From positions 1 through 32,801 of the forward strand of contig NW_003127595.1 in NCBI RefSeq assembly GCF_000003605.2: a DNA stretch of 32,801 nt. Reading direction: 5' to 3'. The notes under the pieces were generated by a model that saw nothing but the letters and a program-made list of their open reading frames with translations, was not told the origin of the DNA and did not search any database. Below, in pieces: positions 1 to 9,397 of the stretch (the first letter of the stretch is position 1; each line of letters opens with the position of its first letter). This stretch comes from Saccoglossus kowalevskii (lineage: Eukaryota; Hemichordata; Enteropneusta; Harrimaniidae). Both the position numbers and the translations under genes were made by a program.

Positions 1-34
1 TAGCAGCGCGCTCTAACAAATGAGCTAACCGGCC
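1..34 (-). pseudogene. tRNA-Ile fragment, 5' part, D-loop variant, cut by window edge
   Basis: Only the 5' half is in the window. The D loop has the ATTTGTT-type change (G15U, G19U) plus a one-base loss, and G29C is present. The flank is type P. It is nearly identical to the copy at 14716..14789, as is the following unit to the one after it. Confidence 0.8.
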
Positions 35-429
35 ATTACGACATGCCAAAATTTCAGTAATCGTGTTTTGAAAACAAATGCAATTGCACATTATTAAATC
101 TGTGCGTTTCGAAGTGGTTATTGATGGCTGTTGTTTTGTAATTTGAAATTCGCTGTTTCATTCTAACTATTTTAAGGTCGCATAACTAAGTACTTGGAGA
201 ATGCAACGTCTATTACCCACAAGATGCTGGTAGTAGAATCAGCCAATAGCGTTCAAGAGTACGCAAAGCATTTTGAGTGACCTACATGCAGATGATTCCC
301 ACGATGCCATTCGTCGCACCACTCTCACAATTTTACACTCGAGCAACAGCGTATTTTTAATTTCAGTATCCAAACGTTGATGAAATCAAATGCCGCCAAT
401 GGTGTTCAACAGACACACAAAATAAAGAC

Positions 430-503
430 TGGCCGATATGGGGATGGAACCAACGACCTCAGCGTTATTAGCACCGCGCTCTAACCAACTGAGCTAACCG
501 GCC
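430..503 (-). pseudogene. tRNA-Ile(AAU) copy with T-arm damage
   Basis: G51U gives a U-C mismatch in the T stem, and G57C changes the T loop and the B box core. Acceptor, D and anticodon arms match the reference. Same allele as 15185..15258 and 15654..15727. Flank type C. Confidence 0.75.
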
Positions 504-898
504 ATTACGACATGCTAAAATTTCGCTAATCGTGTTTTGAAAACAAATACGATAGCACATTATTAAATCTGTGTCGTTCGAAGTGGTTATTGAAGGCTGA
601 TATTTCGTAATTTGAAATTCGCTGTATTATTGTAACTAGTTTAAGGACGCATAACTAAGTGCTTGCAGAATGCAACGTCTATTACCCACAAGATGCTGGT
701 AGTAGAATCAGCCAATAGCGTTCAAGAGTACGCAAAGCATTTTGAGTGACCTACATGCAGATGATTTCCACGATGCCATTCGTCGCACTATTCTCACAAT
801 TTTACACTCGAGCAACAGCGGATTTTAAATTTCAATATCCAAACGTTGATGCAATCAAATGCCGCCACTGGTGTTCAACAGACACACAAAATAAAGAC

Positions 899-972
899 TG
901 GCCGATATGGGGATCGAACCCACGCCCTCAGCGTTATTATCACCGCGCTCTAACCAACTGAGCTAACCGGCC
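899..972 (-). tRNA. tRNA-Ile-AAT: tRNA-Ile(AAU), near-reference
   Basis: Differences are C32A in the anticodon loop and U47G in the variable loop; all stems are intact. The same allele is at 32290..32363. Type T flank with a CAAG for CATG change. Confidence 0.88.
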
Positions 973-1355
973 ATTACGTCAAGCTAGAATTTCTATAATC
1001 GTATTTTGAAAACAAATGCAATAGCACATTATCAAATCTCTGCGTTTCAAAAAGGTTATTGACGACTGTTGTTACATAATTTGAAATACAGAGTTTTATT
1101 CTAACAATTTTAAGGTCGCATAACTAAGTGCTTGCAGAATGCAACGTCTATTACCCACAAGATGCTGGGAGTAAAATAAGCCAATAGCGTTCAAGAGTAC
1201 GCAAAGCATTTTGAGTGACCTACATGCAGATGATTCCCACAATGCCATTCGTCGCACTATTCTCACAATTTTACATTCGAGCAACATCGGATTTCAAATT
1301 TCATTTTCTAAACGTTGATGCAACCGATGCCGCCAATGGTGTTCAACAGACACAC

Positions 1356-1359
1356 AAAA
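1356..1359 (-). terminator. Pol III T4 terminator (reference copy)
   Basis: TTTT starts 8 nt past the mature 3' end, after GACTTTA. The same run is at the same distance in nearly every unit. It is interrupted to TTCT near 6502 and shortened to TT near 24085 and 25959. Confidence 0.85.
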
Positions 1360-1377
1360 TAAAGTCTGGCCGATATG

Positions 1378-1388
1378 GGGATCGAACC
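1378..1388 (-). promoter_or_regulatory. Pol III B box (reference copy)
   Basis: GGTTCGATCCC matches the TFIIIC-binding consensus GGTTCGANNCC. Variants elsewhere in the array include GGTTCCATCC (G57C), GCTTCGATCC (G53C), AGTTCGATCC (G52A) and GGTACGATCC (T55A). Confidence 0.93.
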
Positions 1389-1421
1389 CACGACCTCAGC
1401 GTTATTAGCACCGCGCTCTAA

Positions 1422-1433
1422 CCAACTGAGCTA
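1422..1433 (-). promoter_or_regulatory. Pol III A box (reference copy)
   Basis: TAGCTCAGTTGG at tRNA positions 8-19 matches the consensus TRGCNNARYNGG exactly. It is present in most copies. In the twelve D-loop variants it reads TAGCTCATTTGT, which breaks the consensus at R15 and at G19. Confidence 0.93.
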
Positions 1434-1828
1434 ACCGGCCATTACGACATGCTAAAATTTCGGTAATCGTGTTTTGAAAACAAATACGATAGCACATTAT
1501 TAAATCTGTGTCGTTCGAAGTGGTTATTGAAGGCTGATATTTTGTAAATTGAAATTCGCTGTATTATATTAACTAGTTTAAGGACGCACAACTAAGTGCT
1601 TGCAGAATGCAACGTCTGTTACCCACAAGATGCTGGTAGTAAAATAAGCCAATAGCATTCAAGAGAACGCAAAGCATTATGAGTGACCTACATGCAGTTG
1701 ATTCCCACGATGTCATTCGTCGCACTATTCTCACAATTTTACACTCGAGCAACAGCGGACTTAAATATCCAAACGTTGGTGCAACCAAATGCCGCCAATG
1801 GTGTTCAACAGACACACAAAATAAAGTC

Positions 1829-1901
1829 TGGCCGCTATGGGGATCGAACCCACGACCTTAGCGTTATTAGCACCGCGCTCTACCAACTGAGCTAACCGGC
1901 C
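1829..1901 (-). tRNA. tRNA-Ile-AAT: tRNA-Ile(AAU), 73 nt, weakened
   Basis: The D loop is one base shorter (AGTTGGTA), which many tRNAs tolerate. U67G makes a G6-G67 mismatch and G43A a C27-A43 mismatch. The missing base lies next to a run of homopolymer losses and may be a consensus error. Flank type A. Confidence 0.7.
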
Positions 1902-2035
1902 ATTACGACATGCTAACATTTCGGTAATCGTGTTTGAAACAAATACAATAGCACATTATAAATCTGTGCGTTGGAAGTGGTTATTGAGGCTGTTGTTTTG
2001 TAATTTGAAATTCCGCTGTTTTATTCTAACTATTT
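1880..2035. other. Cluster of homopolymer contractions
   Basis: Against related spacers, TTTT, AAAA and TTT runs each lose one base (TGTTTGAAACAAAT, ATTATAAATC, GCGTTGGAAG, ATTGAGGCTG) and one C is gained. This is the error pattern of uncorrected long reads. Confidence 0.65.
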
Positions 2036-2110
2036 AAGGTCGCATAACTAAGTGATTGGAGAATGCAACGTCTATTACCCACAAGATTCTGGTAGTAAAA
2101 TCAGCCAATA

Positions 2111-2126
2111 GCGTTCAAGAGAACGC
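2111..2126. repeat. Perfect inverted repeat in spacer (6-bp arms, 4-nt loop)
   Basis: GCGTTC-AAGA-GAACGC can form a stem-loop on either strand. It recurs in every full-length spacer: about a third of copies have this perfect form, and the rest read GAGTACGC with one mismatch. It is lost in the two short units. Confidence 0.8.
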
Positions 2127-2291
2127 AAAGCATTTTGAGTGACCTACATGCAGATGATTCCCACGATGCCATTCGTCGCACCATTCTCACAATTTTACAC
2201 TAGAGCAACAGCGGATTTTAAATTTCAATATCCAAACGTTGATGCAATCAAATGCCGCCAATGGTGTTCAACAGACACACAAAATAAAGAC

Positions 2292-2365
2292 TGGCCGATA
2301 TGGGGTTCGAACCCACGCCCTCAGCGTTATTAGCACCGCGCTCTAACCAACTGAGCTAACCGGCC
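2292..2365 (-). tRNA. tRNA-Ile-AAT: tRNA-Ile(AAU), near-reference
   Basis: U59A in the T loop (TTCGAAC) and U47G; all stems pair. The B box stays consensus. Flank type C. Confidence 0.9.
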
Positions 2366-2524
2366 ATTACGACATGCTAAAATTTCGGTAATCGTGCTTT
2401 GAAAACAAATACGATAGCACATTATTAAATCTGTGTCGTTCTAAGTGGTTATTGAAGGCTGATATTTCGTAATTTGAAATTCGCTGTATTATTTTAACTA
2501 GTTTAAGGACGCATAACTAAGTGC

Positions 2525-2537
2525 TTGCAGAATGCAA
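2525..2537. repeat. Inverted repeat TTGCA-gaa-TGCAA in spacer
   Basis: Five-base arms flank GAA. The element recurs in most spacers just before the conserved ACGTCTATTACCC. Some units have changed arms (for example TTGGAGAATGCAA at 7683, TTGCAGAATTCTAA at 10496). The function is unknown. Confidence 0.7.
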
Positions 2538-2759
2538 CGTCTATTACCCACAAAATGCTGGGAGTAAATTCAGCCAATAGCGTTCAAGAGAACGCAAAGC
2601 ATTTTGAGTGACCTACATGCAGGTGATTCCCATGATGCCATTCGTCGCACTATTCTCACAATTTTACATTCGAGCAACATCGGATTTCAAATTTCATTTT
2701 CTAAACGTTGATGCAACCGATGCCGCCAATGGTGTTCAACAGACACACAAAATAAAGAC

Positions 2760-2833
2760 TGGCCGATATGGGGATCGAACCCACGACCTCAGCGTTATTA
2801 GCACCGCGCTCTAACCAACTGAGCTAACCGGCC
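2760..2833 (-). tRNA. tRNA-Ile-AAT: tRNA-Ile(AAU), identical to reference
   Basis: All 74 nt match the reference. Type T flank. The spacer on its 3' side is the CATTTTCTAAACG haplotype. Confidence 0.96.
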
Positions 2834-3228
2834 ATTACGTCATGCTAGAATTTCTATAATCGTATTTTGAAAACAAATGCAATAGCACATTATAAAATTT
2901 GTGCGATTCGAAGTGCTTATTGAAGACTGTTGTTTCGTAATTTGAATTTCGCTGTTTTATTCTAACTATTTCAAGGTCGCATAACTAAGTGCTTGCAGAA
3001 TGCAACGTCTATTACCCACAAGATGCTGGTAGTAGAATCAGCCAATAGCGTTCAAGAGTACGCAAAGCATTTTGAGTGACCTACATGCAGATGATTCCCA
3101 CGATGCCATTCGTCGCACCATTCTCACAATTTTACACGAGAGCAACTGCGGATTTTAAATTTCAATATCGAAACGTTGATGCAATGAAATGCCGCCAATG
3201 GTGTTCAACAGACACACAAAATAAAGAC

Positions 3229-3302
3229 TGGCCGATATGGGGATCGAACCCACGACCTCAGCGTTATTAGCACCGCGCTCTAACCAACTGAGCTAACCGG
3301 CC
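3229..3302 (-). tRNA. tRNA-Ile-AAT: tRNA-Ile(AAU), identical to reference
   Basis: Reference sequence, type T flank. First gene of a 3-unit block repeated 1407 bp to the right. Confidence 0.96.
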
Positions 3303-3319
3303 ATTACGTCATGCTAGAA

Positions 3320-3330
3320 TTTCTATAATC
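3320..3330 (-). promoter_or_regulatory. TATA-like element upstream of tRNA (type T flank)
   Basis: The minus strand reads GATTATAGAAA, with TATA at -25 to -22 from the mature 5' end of the copy at 3229..3302. TATA-like upstream elements are known to help TFIIIB placement at tRNA genes in several eukaryotes. About a quarter of the units carry this flank; others have an AT run (AAATTTTAG) at a similar place. Confidence 0.45.
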
Positions 3331-3697
3331 GTATTTTGAAAACAAATGCAGTAGCACATTATCAAATCTCTGCGTTTCAAAAAGGTTATTGACGACTGTT
3401 GTTACATAATTTGAAATACAGAGTTTTATTCTAACTATTTTAAGGTCGCATAACTAAGTGCTTGCAGAATGCAACGTCTATTACCCACAAGATGCTGGTA
3501 GTAAAATAAGCCAATAGCGTTCAAGAGAACGCAAAGCATTTTGAGTGACCTACATGCAGATGATTCCCACGATGCCATTCGTCGCACTATTCTCACAATT
3601 TTACACTCGAGCAACAGCGGATTTTAAATTTCAATATCCAAACGTTGATGCAACCAAATGCCGCCAATGGTGTTCAACAGACACACAAAATAAAGAC

Positions 3698-3771
3698 TGG
3701 CCGATATGGGGATCGAACCCACGACCTCAGCGTTATTAGCACCGCGCTCTAACCAACTGAGCTAACCGGCC
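3698..3771 (-). tRNA. tRNA-Ile-AAT: tRNA-Ile(AAU), identical to reference
   Basis: Reference sequence, type G flank. Middle gene of the 3-unit block; twin at 5105..5178. Confidence 0.96.
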
Positions 3772-4166
3772 ATTGTGACATGCTCAAATTTCGGTAATCG
3801 TGTTTTGAAAACAAATCCAATAGCACATTATAAAATCTGTGCGATTCGAAGTGCTTATTGAAGACTGTTGTTTCGTAATTTGAATTTCGCTGTTTTATTC
3901 TAACTATGTCAAGGTCGCATAACTAAGTGCTTGCAGAATGCAACGTCTATTACACACAAGATGCAGGTAGTAGAATCAGCCAATAGCGTTCAAGAGTACG
4001 CAAAGCATTTTGAGTGACCTACATGCAGATGATTCCCACGATGCCATTCATCGCACTATTATCACAATTTTACATTCGAGCAACAGCGGATTTCAAATTT
4101 CATTTTCCAAACGTTGATGCAACCGAATGCCGCCAATGGTGTTCAACAGATCCGCAAAATAAAGAC

Positions 4167-4240
4167 TGGCCGATATGGGGATCGAACCCACGACGTCAGC
4201 GTTATTAGCAGCGCGCTCTAAACAAATGAGCTAACCGGCC
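4167..4240 (-). pseudogene. tRNA-Ile-like, D-loop variant
   Basis: D loop ATTTGTTTA loses G15 (Levitt pair) and G19 (pair with C56), breaking the A box. G29C mismatches C41, and G45C is in the variable loop. The acceptor, T arm and T4 stop are intact. The 3' flank reads GCGGATC where most units have GTGTGTC. Flank type R. Same allele at 5574, 18468 and 20812. Confidence 0.75.
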
Positions 4241-4635
4241 GTTACGTCATGCTATAATTTCGGTAATCGTGTTTTGAAAACAAATACGATAGCACATTAT
4301 TAAATCTGTGTCGTTCGAAGTGGTTATTGAAGGCTGATATTTCGTAATTTGAAATTCGCTGTATTATTGTAACTATTTTAAGGTCGCATAACTAAGTGCT
4401 TGCAGAATGCAACGTCTATTACCCACAAGATGCTGGTAGTAAAATAAGCCAATAGCGTTCAAGAGAACGCAAAGCATTTGGAGTGACCTACATGCAGATG
4501 ATTCCCACGATGCCATTCGTCGCACCATTCTCACAATTTTACACTAGAGCAACTGCGGATTTTAAATTTCAATATCCAAACGTTGATGCAATGAAATGCC
4601 GCCAATGGTGTTCAACAGACACACAAAATAAAGAC

Positions 4636-4709
4636 TGGCCGATATGGGGATCGAACCCACGACCTCAGCGTTATTAGCACCGCGCTCTAACCAACTGAGC
4701 TAACCGGCC
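4636..4709 (-). tRNA. tRNA-Ile-AAT: tRNA-Ile(AAU), identical to reference
   Basis: Reference sequence, type T flank with the rare GCAGTAGC shared only with the twin unit at 3229..3302. Confidence 0.96.
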
Positions 4710-5104
4710 ATTACGTCATGCTAGAATTTCTATAATCGTATTTTGAAAACAAATGCAGTAGCACATTATCAAATCTCTGCGTTTCAAAAAGGTTATTGAC
4801 GACTGTTGTTACATAATTTGAAATACAGAGTTTTATTCTAACTATTTTAAGGTCGCATAACTAAGTGCTTGCAGAATGCAACGTCTATTACCCACAAGAT
4901 GCTGGTAGTAAAATAAGCCAATAGCGTTCAAGAGAACGCAAAGCATTTTGAGTGACCTACATGCAGATGATTCCCACGATGCCATTCGTCGCACTATTCT
5001 CACAATTTTACACTCGAGCAACAGCGGATTTTAAATTTCAATATCCAAACGTTGATGCAACCAAATGCCGCCAATGGTGTTCAACAGACACACAAAATAA
5101 AGAC

Positions 5105-5178
5105 TGGCCGATATGGGGATCGAACCCACGACCTCAGCGTTATTAGCACCGCGCTCTAACCAACTGAGCTAACCGGCC
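5105..5178 (-). tRNA. tRNA-Ile-AAT: tRNA-Ile(AAU), identical to reference
   Basis: Reference sequence, type G flank. Twin of 3698..3771. Confidence 0.96.
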
Positions 5179-5573
5179 ATTGTGACATGCTCAAATTTCG
5201 GTAATCGTGTTTTGAAAACAAATCCAATAGCACATTATAAAATCTGTGCGATTCGAAGTGCTTATTGAAGACTGTTGTTTCGTAATTTGAATTTCGCTGT
5301 TTTATTCTAACTATTTCAAGGTCGCATAACTAAGTGCTTGCAGAATGCAACGTCTATTACACACAAGATGCAGGTAGTAGAATCAGCCAATAGCGTTCAA
5401 GAGTACGCAAAGCATTTTGAGTGACCTACATGCAGATGATTCCCACGATGCCATTCGTCGCACTATTATCACAATTTTACATTCGAGCAACAGCGGATTT
5501 CAAATTTCATTTTCCAAACGTTGATGCAACCGAATGCCGCCAATGGTGTTCAACAGATCCGCAAAATAAAGAC

Positions 5574-5647
5574 TGGCCGATATGGGGATCGAACCCACGA
5601 CGTCAGCGTTATTAGCAGCGCGCTCTAAACAAATGAGCTAACCGGCC
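5574..5647 (-). pseudogene. tRNA-Ile-like, D-loop variant
   Basis: Same allele as 4167..4240 (G15U, G19U, G29C, G45C), type R flank. Third gene of the right-hand 3-unit block. Confidence 0.75.
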
Positions 5648-6042
5648 GTTACGTCATGCTATAATTTCGGTAATCGTGTTTTGAAAACAAATACGATAGC
5701 ACATTATTAAATCTGTGTCGTTCGAAGTGGTTATTGAAGGCTGATATTTCGTAATTTGAAATTCGCTGTATTATTGTAACTAGTTTAAGGACGCATAACT
5801 AAGTGCTTGCAGAATGCAACGTCTATTACTCACAAGATGCTGGTAGTAGAATCAGCCAATAGCGTTCAAGAGTACGCAAAGCATTTTGAGTGACCTACAT
5901 GCAGATGATTTCCACGATGCCATTCGTCGCACCATTCTCACAATTTTACACTCGAGCAACAGCGTATTTTAAATTTCAATATCCAAACGTTGATGCAATC
6001 AAATGCCGCCACTGGTGTTCAACAGACACGCAAAATAAAGAC

Positions 6043-6116
6043 TTGCCGATATGGGGATGGAACCCACGACCTCAGCGTTATTAGCACCGCGCTCTAACCA
6101 ACTGAGCTAACCGGCC
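6043..6116 (-). pseudogene. tRNA-Ile(AAU) copy, acceptor and B-box damage
   Basis: C72A breaks the terminal G1-C72 pair and G57C alters the T loop and B box. Other arms are reference. Flank type C. Confidence 0.75.
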
Positions 6117-6510
6117 ATTACGACATGCTAAAATTTCGGTAATCGTGCTTTGAAAACAAATACGATAGCACATTATTAAATCTGTGTCGTTCGAAGTGGT
6201 TATTGAAGGCTGATATTTCGTAATTTGAAATTCGCTGTATTATTTTAACTAGTTTAAGGACGCATAACTAAGTGCTTGCAGAATGCAACGTCTATTACCC
6301 ACAAAATGCTGGGAGTAAATTCAGCCAATAGCGTTCAAGAGAACGCAAAGCATTTTGAGTGACCTACATGCAGATGATTCCCATGATGCCATTCGTCGCA
6401 CTATTCTCACAATTTTACATTCGAGCAACATCGGATTTCAAAATTCATTTTCTAAACGTTGATGCAACCGACGCCGCCAATGGTGTTCAACAGACACACA
6501 GAATAAAGAC

Positions 6511-6584
6511 TGCCCGATATGGGGATCGAACACACGACCTCAGCGTTATTAGCACCGCGCTCTAACCAACTGAGCTAACCGGCC
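6511..6584 (-). pseudogene. tRNA-Ile(AAU) copy with acceptor, T-stem and stop lost
   Basis: C71G (G2-G71 mismatch) and G52U (mismatch with C62). The downstream T4 run reads TTCT, so no run of four T remains at the usual place. Three independent hits make function unlikely. Flank type T. Confidence 0.8.
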
Positions 6585-6979
6585 ATTACGTCATGCTAGA
6601 ATTTCTATAATCGTATTTTGAAAACAAATGCAATAGCACATTATCAAATCTCTGCGTTTCAAAAAGGTTATTGACGACTGTTGTTACATAATTTGAAATA
6701 CAGAGTTTTATTCTAACTATTTTAAGGTCGCATAACTAAGTGCTTGCAGAATGCAACGTCTATTACCCACAAGATGCTGGTAGTAGAATCAGCCAATAGC
6801 GTTCAAGAGTACGCAAAGCATTTTGAGTGACCTACATGCAGATGATTCCCACGATGCCATTCGTCGCACCACTCTCACAATATTACACTCGAGCAACAGC
6901 GTATTTTTAATTTCAATATCCAAACGTTGATGCAATCAAATGCCGCCAATGGTGTTCAACAGACACACAAAATAAAGAC

Positions 6980-7053
6980 AGGCCGATATGGGGATCGAAC
7001 CAACGACCTCAGCGTTATTAGCACCGCGCTCTAACCAACTGAGCTAACCGGCC
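6980..7053 (-). tRNA. tRNA-Ile-AAT: tRNA-Ile(AAU), T-stem mismatch and changed discriminator
   Basis: G51U makes one T-stem mismatch while the B box core stays GGTTCGATCC. The discriminator is U instead of A73. Flank CATGCTACAATTT, close to type C. Confidence 0.65.
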
Positions 7054-7448
7054 ATTACGACATGCTACAATTTCGGTAATCGTGTTTTGAAAACAAATAC
7101 GATAGCACATTATTAAATCTGTGTCGTTCGAAGTGGTTATTGAAGGCTGATATTTCGTAATTTGAAATTCGCTGTATTATTGTAACTAGTTTAAGGACGC
7201 ATAACTAAGTGCTTGCAGAATGCAACGTCTATTACCCACAAGATGCTGGTAGTAGAATCAGCCAATAGCGTTCAAGAGTACGCAAAGCGTTTTGAGTGAC
7301 CTACATGCAGATGATTTCCACGATGCCATTCGTCGCACCATTCTCACAATTTTACACTCGAGCAACAGCGTATTTTAATTTTCAATATCCAAACGTTGAT
7401 GCAATCAAATGCCGCCACTGGTGTTCAACAGACACACAAAATAAAGAC

Positions 7449-7522
7449 TGGCCGATATGGGGATCGAACCCACGACCTCAGCGTTATTAGCACCGCGCTC
7501 TAACCAACTGAGCTAACCGGCC
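7449..7522 (-). tRNA. tRNA-Ile-AAT: tRNA-Ile(AAU), identical to reference
   Basis: Reference sequence, type P flank, unlike the other reference copies. Confidence 0.96.
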
Positions 7523-7916
7523 ATTACGACATGCCAAAATTTCAGTAATCGTGTTTTGAAAACAAATGCAATTGCACATTATTAAATCTGTGCGTTTCGA
7601 AGTGGTTATTGAAGGCTGTTGTTTTGTAATTTAAAATTCGCTGTTTCATTCTAACTATTTTAAGGTCGCATAACTAAGTGCTTGGAGAATGCAACGTCTA
7701 TTACCCACAAGATTCTGGTAGTAAAATCAGCCAATAGCTTTCAAGAGAACGCAAAGCATTTTGAGTGACCTACATGCAGATGATTCCCATGATGCCATTC
7801 GTCGCACTATTCTCACAATTTTACATTCGAGCAACATCGGATTTCAAATTTCATTTTCTAAACGTTGATGCAACCGATGCCGCCAATGGTGTTCAACAGA
7901 CACACAAAATAAAGAC

Positions 7917-7990
7917 TGGCCGATATGGGGATCGAACCCACGACCTCAGCGTTATTAGCACCGCGCTCTAACCAACTGAGCTAACCGGCC
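7917..7990 (-). tRNA. tRNA-Ile-AAT: tRNA-Ile(AAU), identical to reference
   Basis: Reference sequence, type T flank. The 3' spacer is the CATTTTCTAAACG haplotype, as at 2760..2833. Confidence 0.96.
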
Positions 7991-8385
7991 ATTACGTCAT
8001 GCTAGAATTTCTATAATCGTATTTTGAAAACAAATGCAATAGCACATTATAAAATTTGTGCGATTCGAAGTGCTTATTGAAGACTGTTGTTTCGTATTTT
8101 GAATTTCGCTGTTTTATTCTAACTATTTCAAGGTCGCATAACTAAGTGCTTGCAGAATGCAACGTCTATTACCCACAAGATGCTGGTAGTAGAATCAGCC
8201 AATAGCGTTCAAGAGTACGCAAAGCATTTTGAGTGACCTACATGCAGATGATTCCCACGATGCCATTCGTCGCACCACTCTCACAATATTACACTCGAGC
8301 AACAGCGTATTTTTAATTTCAATATCCAAACGTTGATGCAATCAAATGCCGCCAATGGTGTTCAACAGACACACAAAATAAAGAC

Positions 8386-8459
8386 TGGCCGATATGGGGA
8401 TCGAACCAACGACCTCAGCGTTATTAGCACCGCGCTCTAACCAACTGAGCTAACCGGCC
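8386..8459 (-). tRNA. tRNA-Ile-AAT: tRNA-Ile(AAU), single T-stem mismatch
   Basis: Only G51U differs, giving a U51-C63 mismatch; the B box core is kept. Flank type C. Unit repeats the one at 6980..7053. Confidence 0.75.
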
Positions 8460-8854
8460 ATTACGACATGCTAAAATTTCGGTAATCGTGTTTTGAAAAC
8501 AAATACGATAGTACATTATTAAATCTGTGTCGTTCGAAGTGGTTATTGAAGGCTGATATTTCGTAATTTGAAATTCGCTGTATTATTGTAACTAGTTTAA
8601 GGACGCATAACTAAGTGCTTGCAGAATGCAACGTCTATTACCCACAAGATGCTGGTAGTAGAATCAGCCAATAGCGTTCAAGAGTACGCAAAGCGTTTTG
8701 AGTGACCTACATGCAGATGATTTCCACGATGCCATTCGTCGCACCATTCTCACAATTTTACACTCGAGCAACAGCGTATTTTAAATTTCAATATCCAAAC
8801 GTTGATGCAATCAAATGCCGCCACTGGTGTTCAACAGACACACAAAATAAAGAC

Positions 8855-8928
8855 TGGCCGATATGGGGATCGAACCCACGACCTCAGCGTTATTAGCACC
8901 GCGCTCTAACCAACTGAGCTAACCGGCC
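8855..8928 (-). tRNA. tRNA-Ile-AAT: tRNA-Ile(AAU), identical to reference
   Basis: Reference sequence. Type T flank, whereas its twin at 7449..7522 has type P: the block boundary falls at the gene. Confidence 0.96.
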
Positions 8929-9323
8929 ATTACGTCATGCTAGAATTTCTATAATCGTATTTTGAAAACAAATGCAATAGCACATTATAAAATTTGTGCG
9001 ATTCGAAGTGCTTATTGAAGACTGTTGTTTCGTATTTTGAATTTCGCTGTTTTATTCTAACTATTTCAAGGTCGCATAACTAAGTGCTTGCAGAATGCAA
9101 CGTCTATTACCCACAAGATGCTGGTAGTAGAATCAGCCAATAGCGTTCAAGAGTACGCAAAGCATTTTGAGTGACCTACATGCAGATGATTCCCAAGATG
9201 CCATTCGTCGCACCATTCTCACAATTTTACACTAGAGCAACAGCGGATTTTAAATTTCAATATCCAAACGTTGATGCAATCAAATGCCGCCAATGGTGTT
9301 CAACAGACACACAAAATAAAGAC

Positions 9324-9397
9324 TGGCCGACATGGGGATCGAACCCACGACTTCAGCGTTATTAGCACCGCGCTCTAACCAACTGAGCTAACCGGCC
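9324..9397 (-). tRNA. tRNA-Ile-AAT: tRNA-Ile(AAU), near-reference
   Basis: A66G gives a U7-G66 wobble and G45A is in the variable loop. Stems otherwise intact. Twin at 11199..11272. Flank type T. Confidence 0.87.

Larger units (their letters stand above)
1..503. repeat. Block shared with 14757..15258
   Basis: Both have flank P, TTGCACATTATT, TACTTGGAGAATG, ACTCTCACAATTTTAC and the GATGAAATC spacer, then the G51U/G57C tRNA. Confidence 0.75.
1367..1440 (-). tRNA. tRNA-Ile-AAT: tRNA-Ile(AAU), reference copy
   Basis: The transcript would be an isoacceptor reading AUU, AUC and, with inosine at 34, AUA. The minus strand folds as a full cloverleaf: acceptor GGCCGGT/ATCGGCC, D arm GCTC/GAGC with loop AGTTGGTTA, anticodon stem CGGTG/CGCTG around loop CTAATAA, variable AGGTC, T arm GTGGG/CCCAT with loop TTCGATC, and A73. 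Pairs 6-67, 28-42, 30-40 and 49-65 are G-U wobbles. There is no intron and no encoded CCA. Twenty-two copies in the window are identical to this one. The upstream flank is type C. The anticodon lies at 1404..1406. Confidence 0.97.
3120..5782. repeat. Two adjacent copies of a 3-unit block (offset 1407)
   Basis: 3120..4375 and 4527..5782 align with only a handful of substitutions (for example near 3171, 3907 and 4050). They share tRNA order reference / reference / D-loop variant and flank order T / G / R, and the private GCAGTAGC. Confidence 0.85.
6750..8926. repeat. Two copies of a block of about 770 bp (offset 1406)
   Basis: 6750..7520 and 8156..8926 share ACTCTCACAATATT, CGCAAAGCG and the G51U tRNA. 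The flanks outside differ. Confidence 0.7.

Noticed and set aside
170-215. Possible rRNA fragment in the conserved spacer string AAGGTCGCATAACTAAG
   Set aside because: It has a loose likeness to rRNA core motifs, but the match does not extend and there is no rRNA context.
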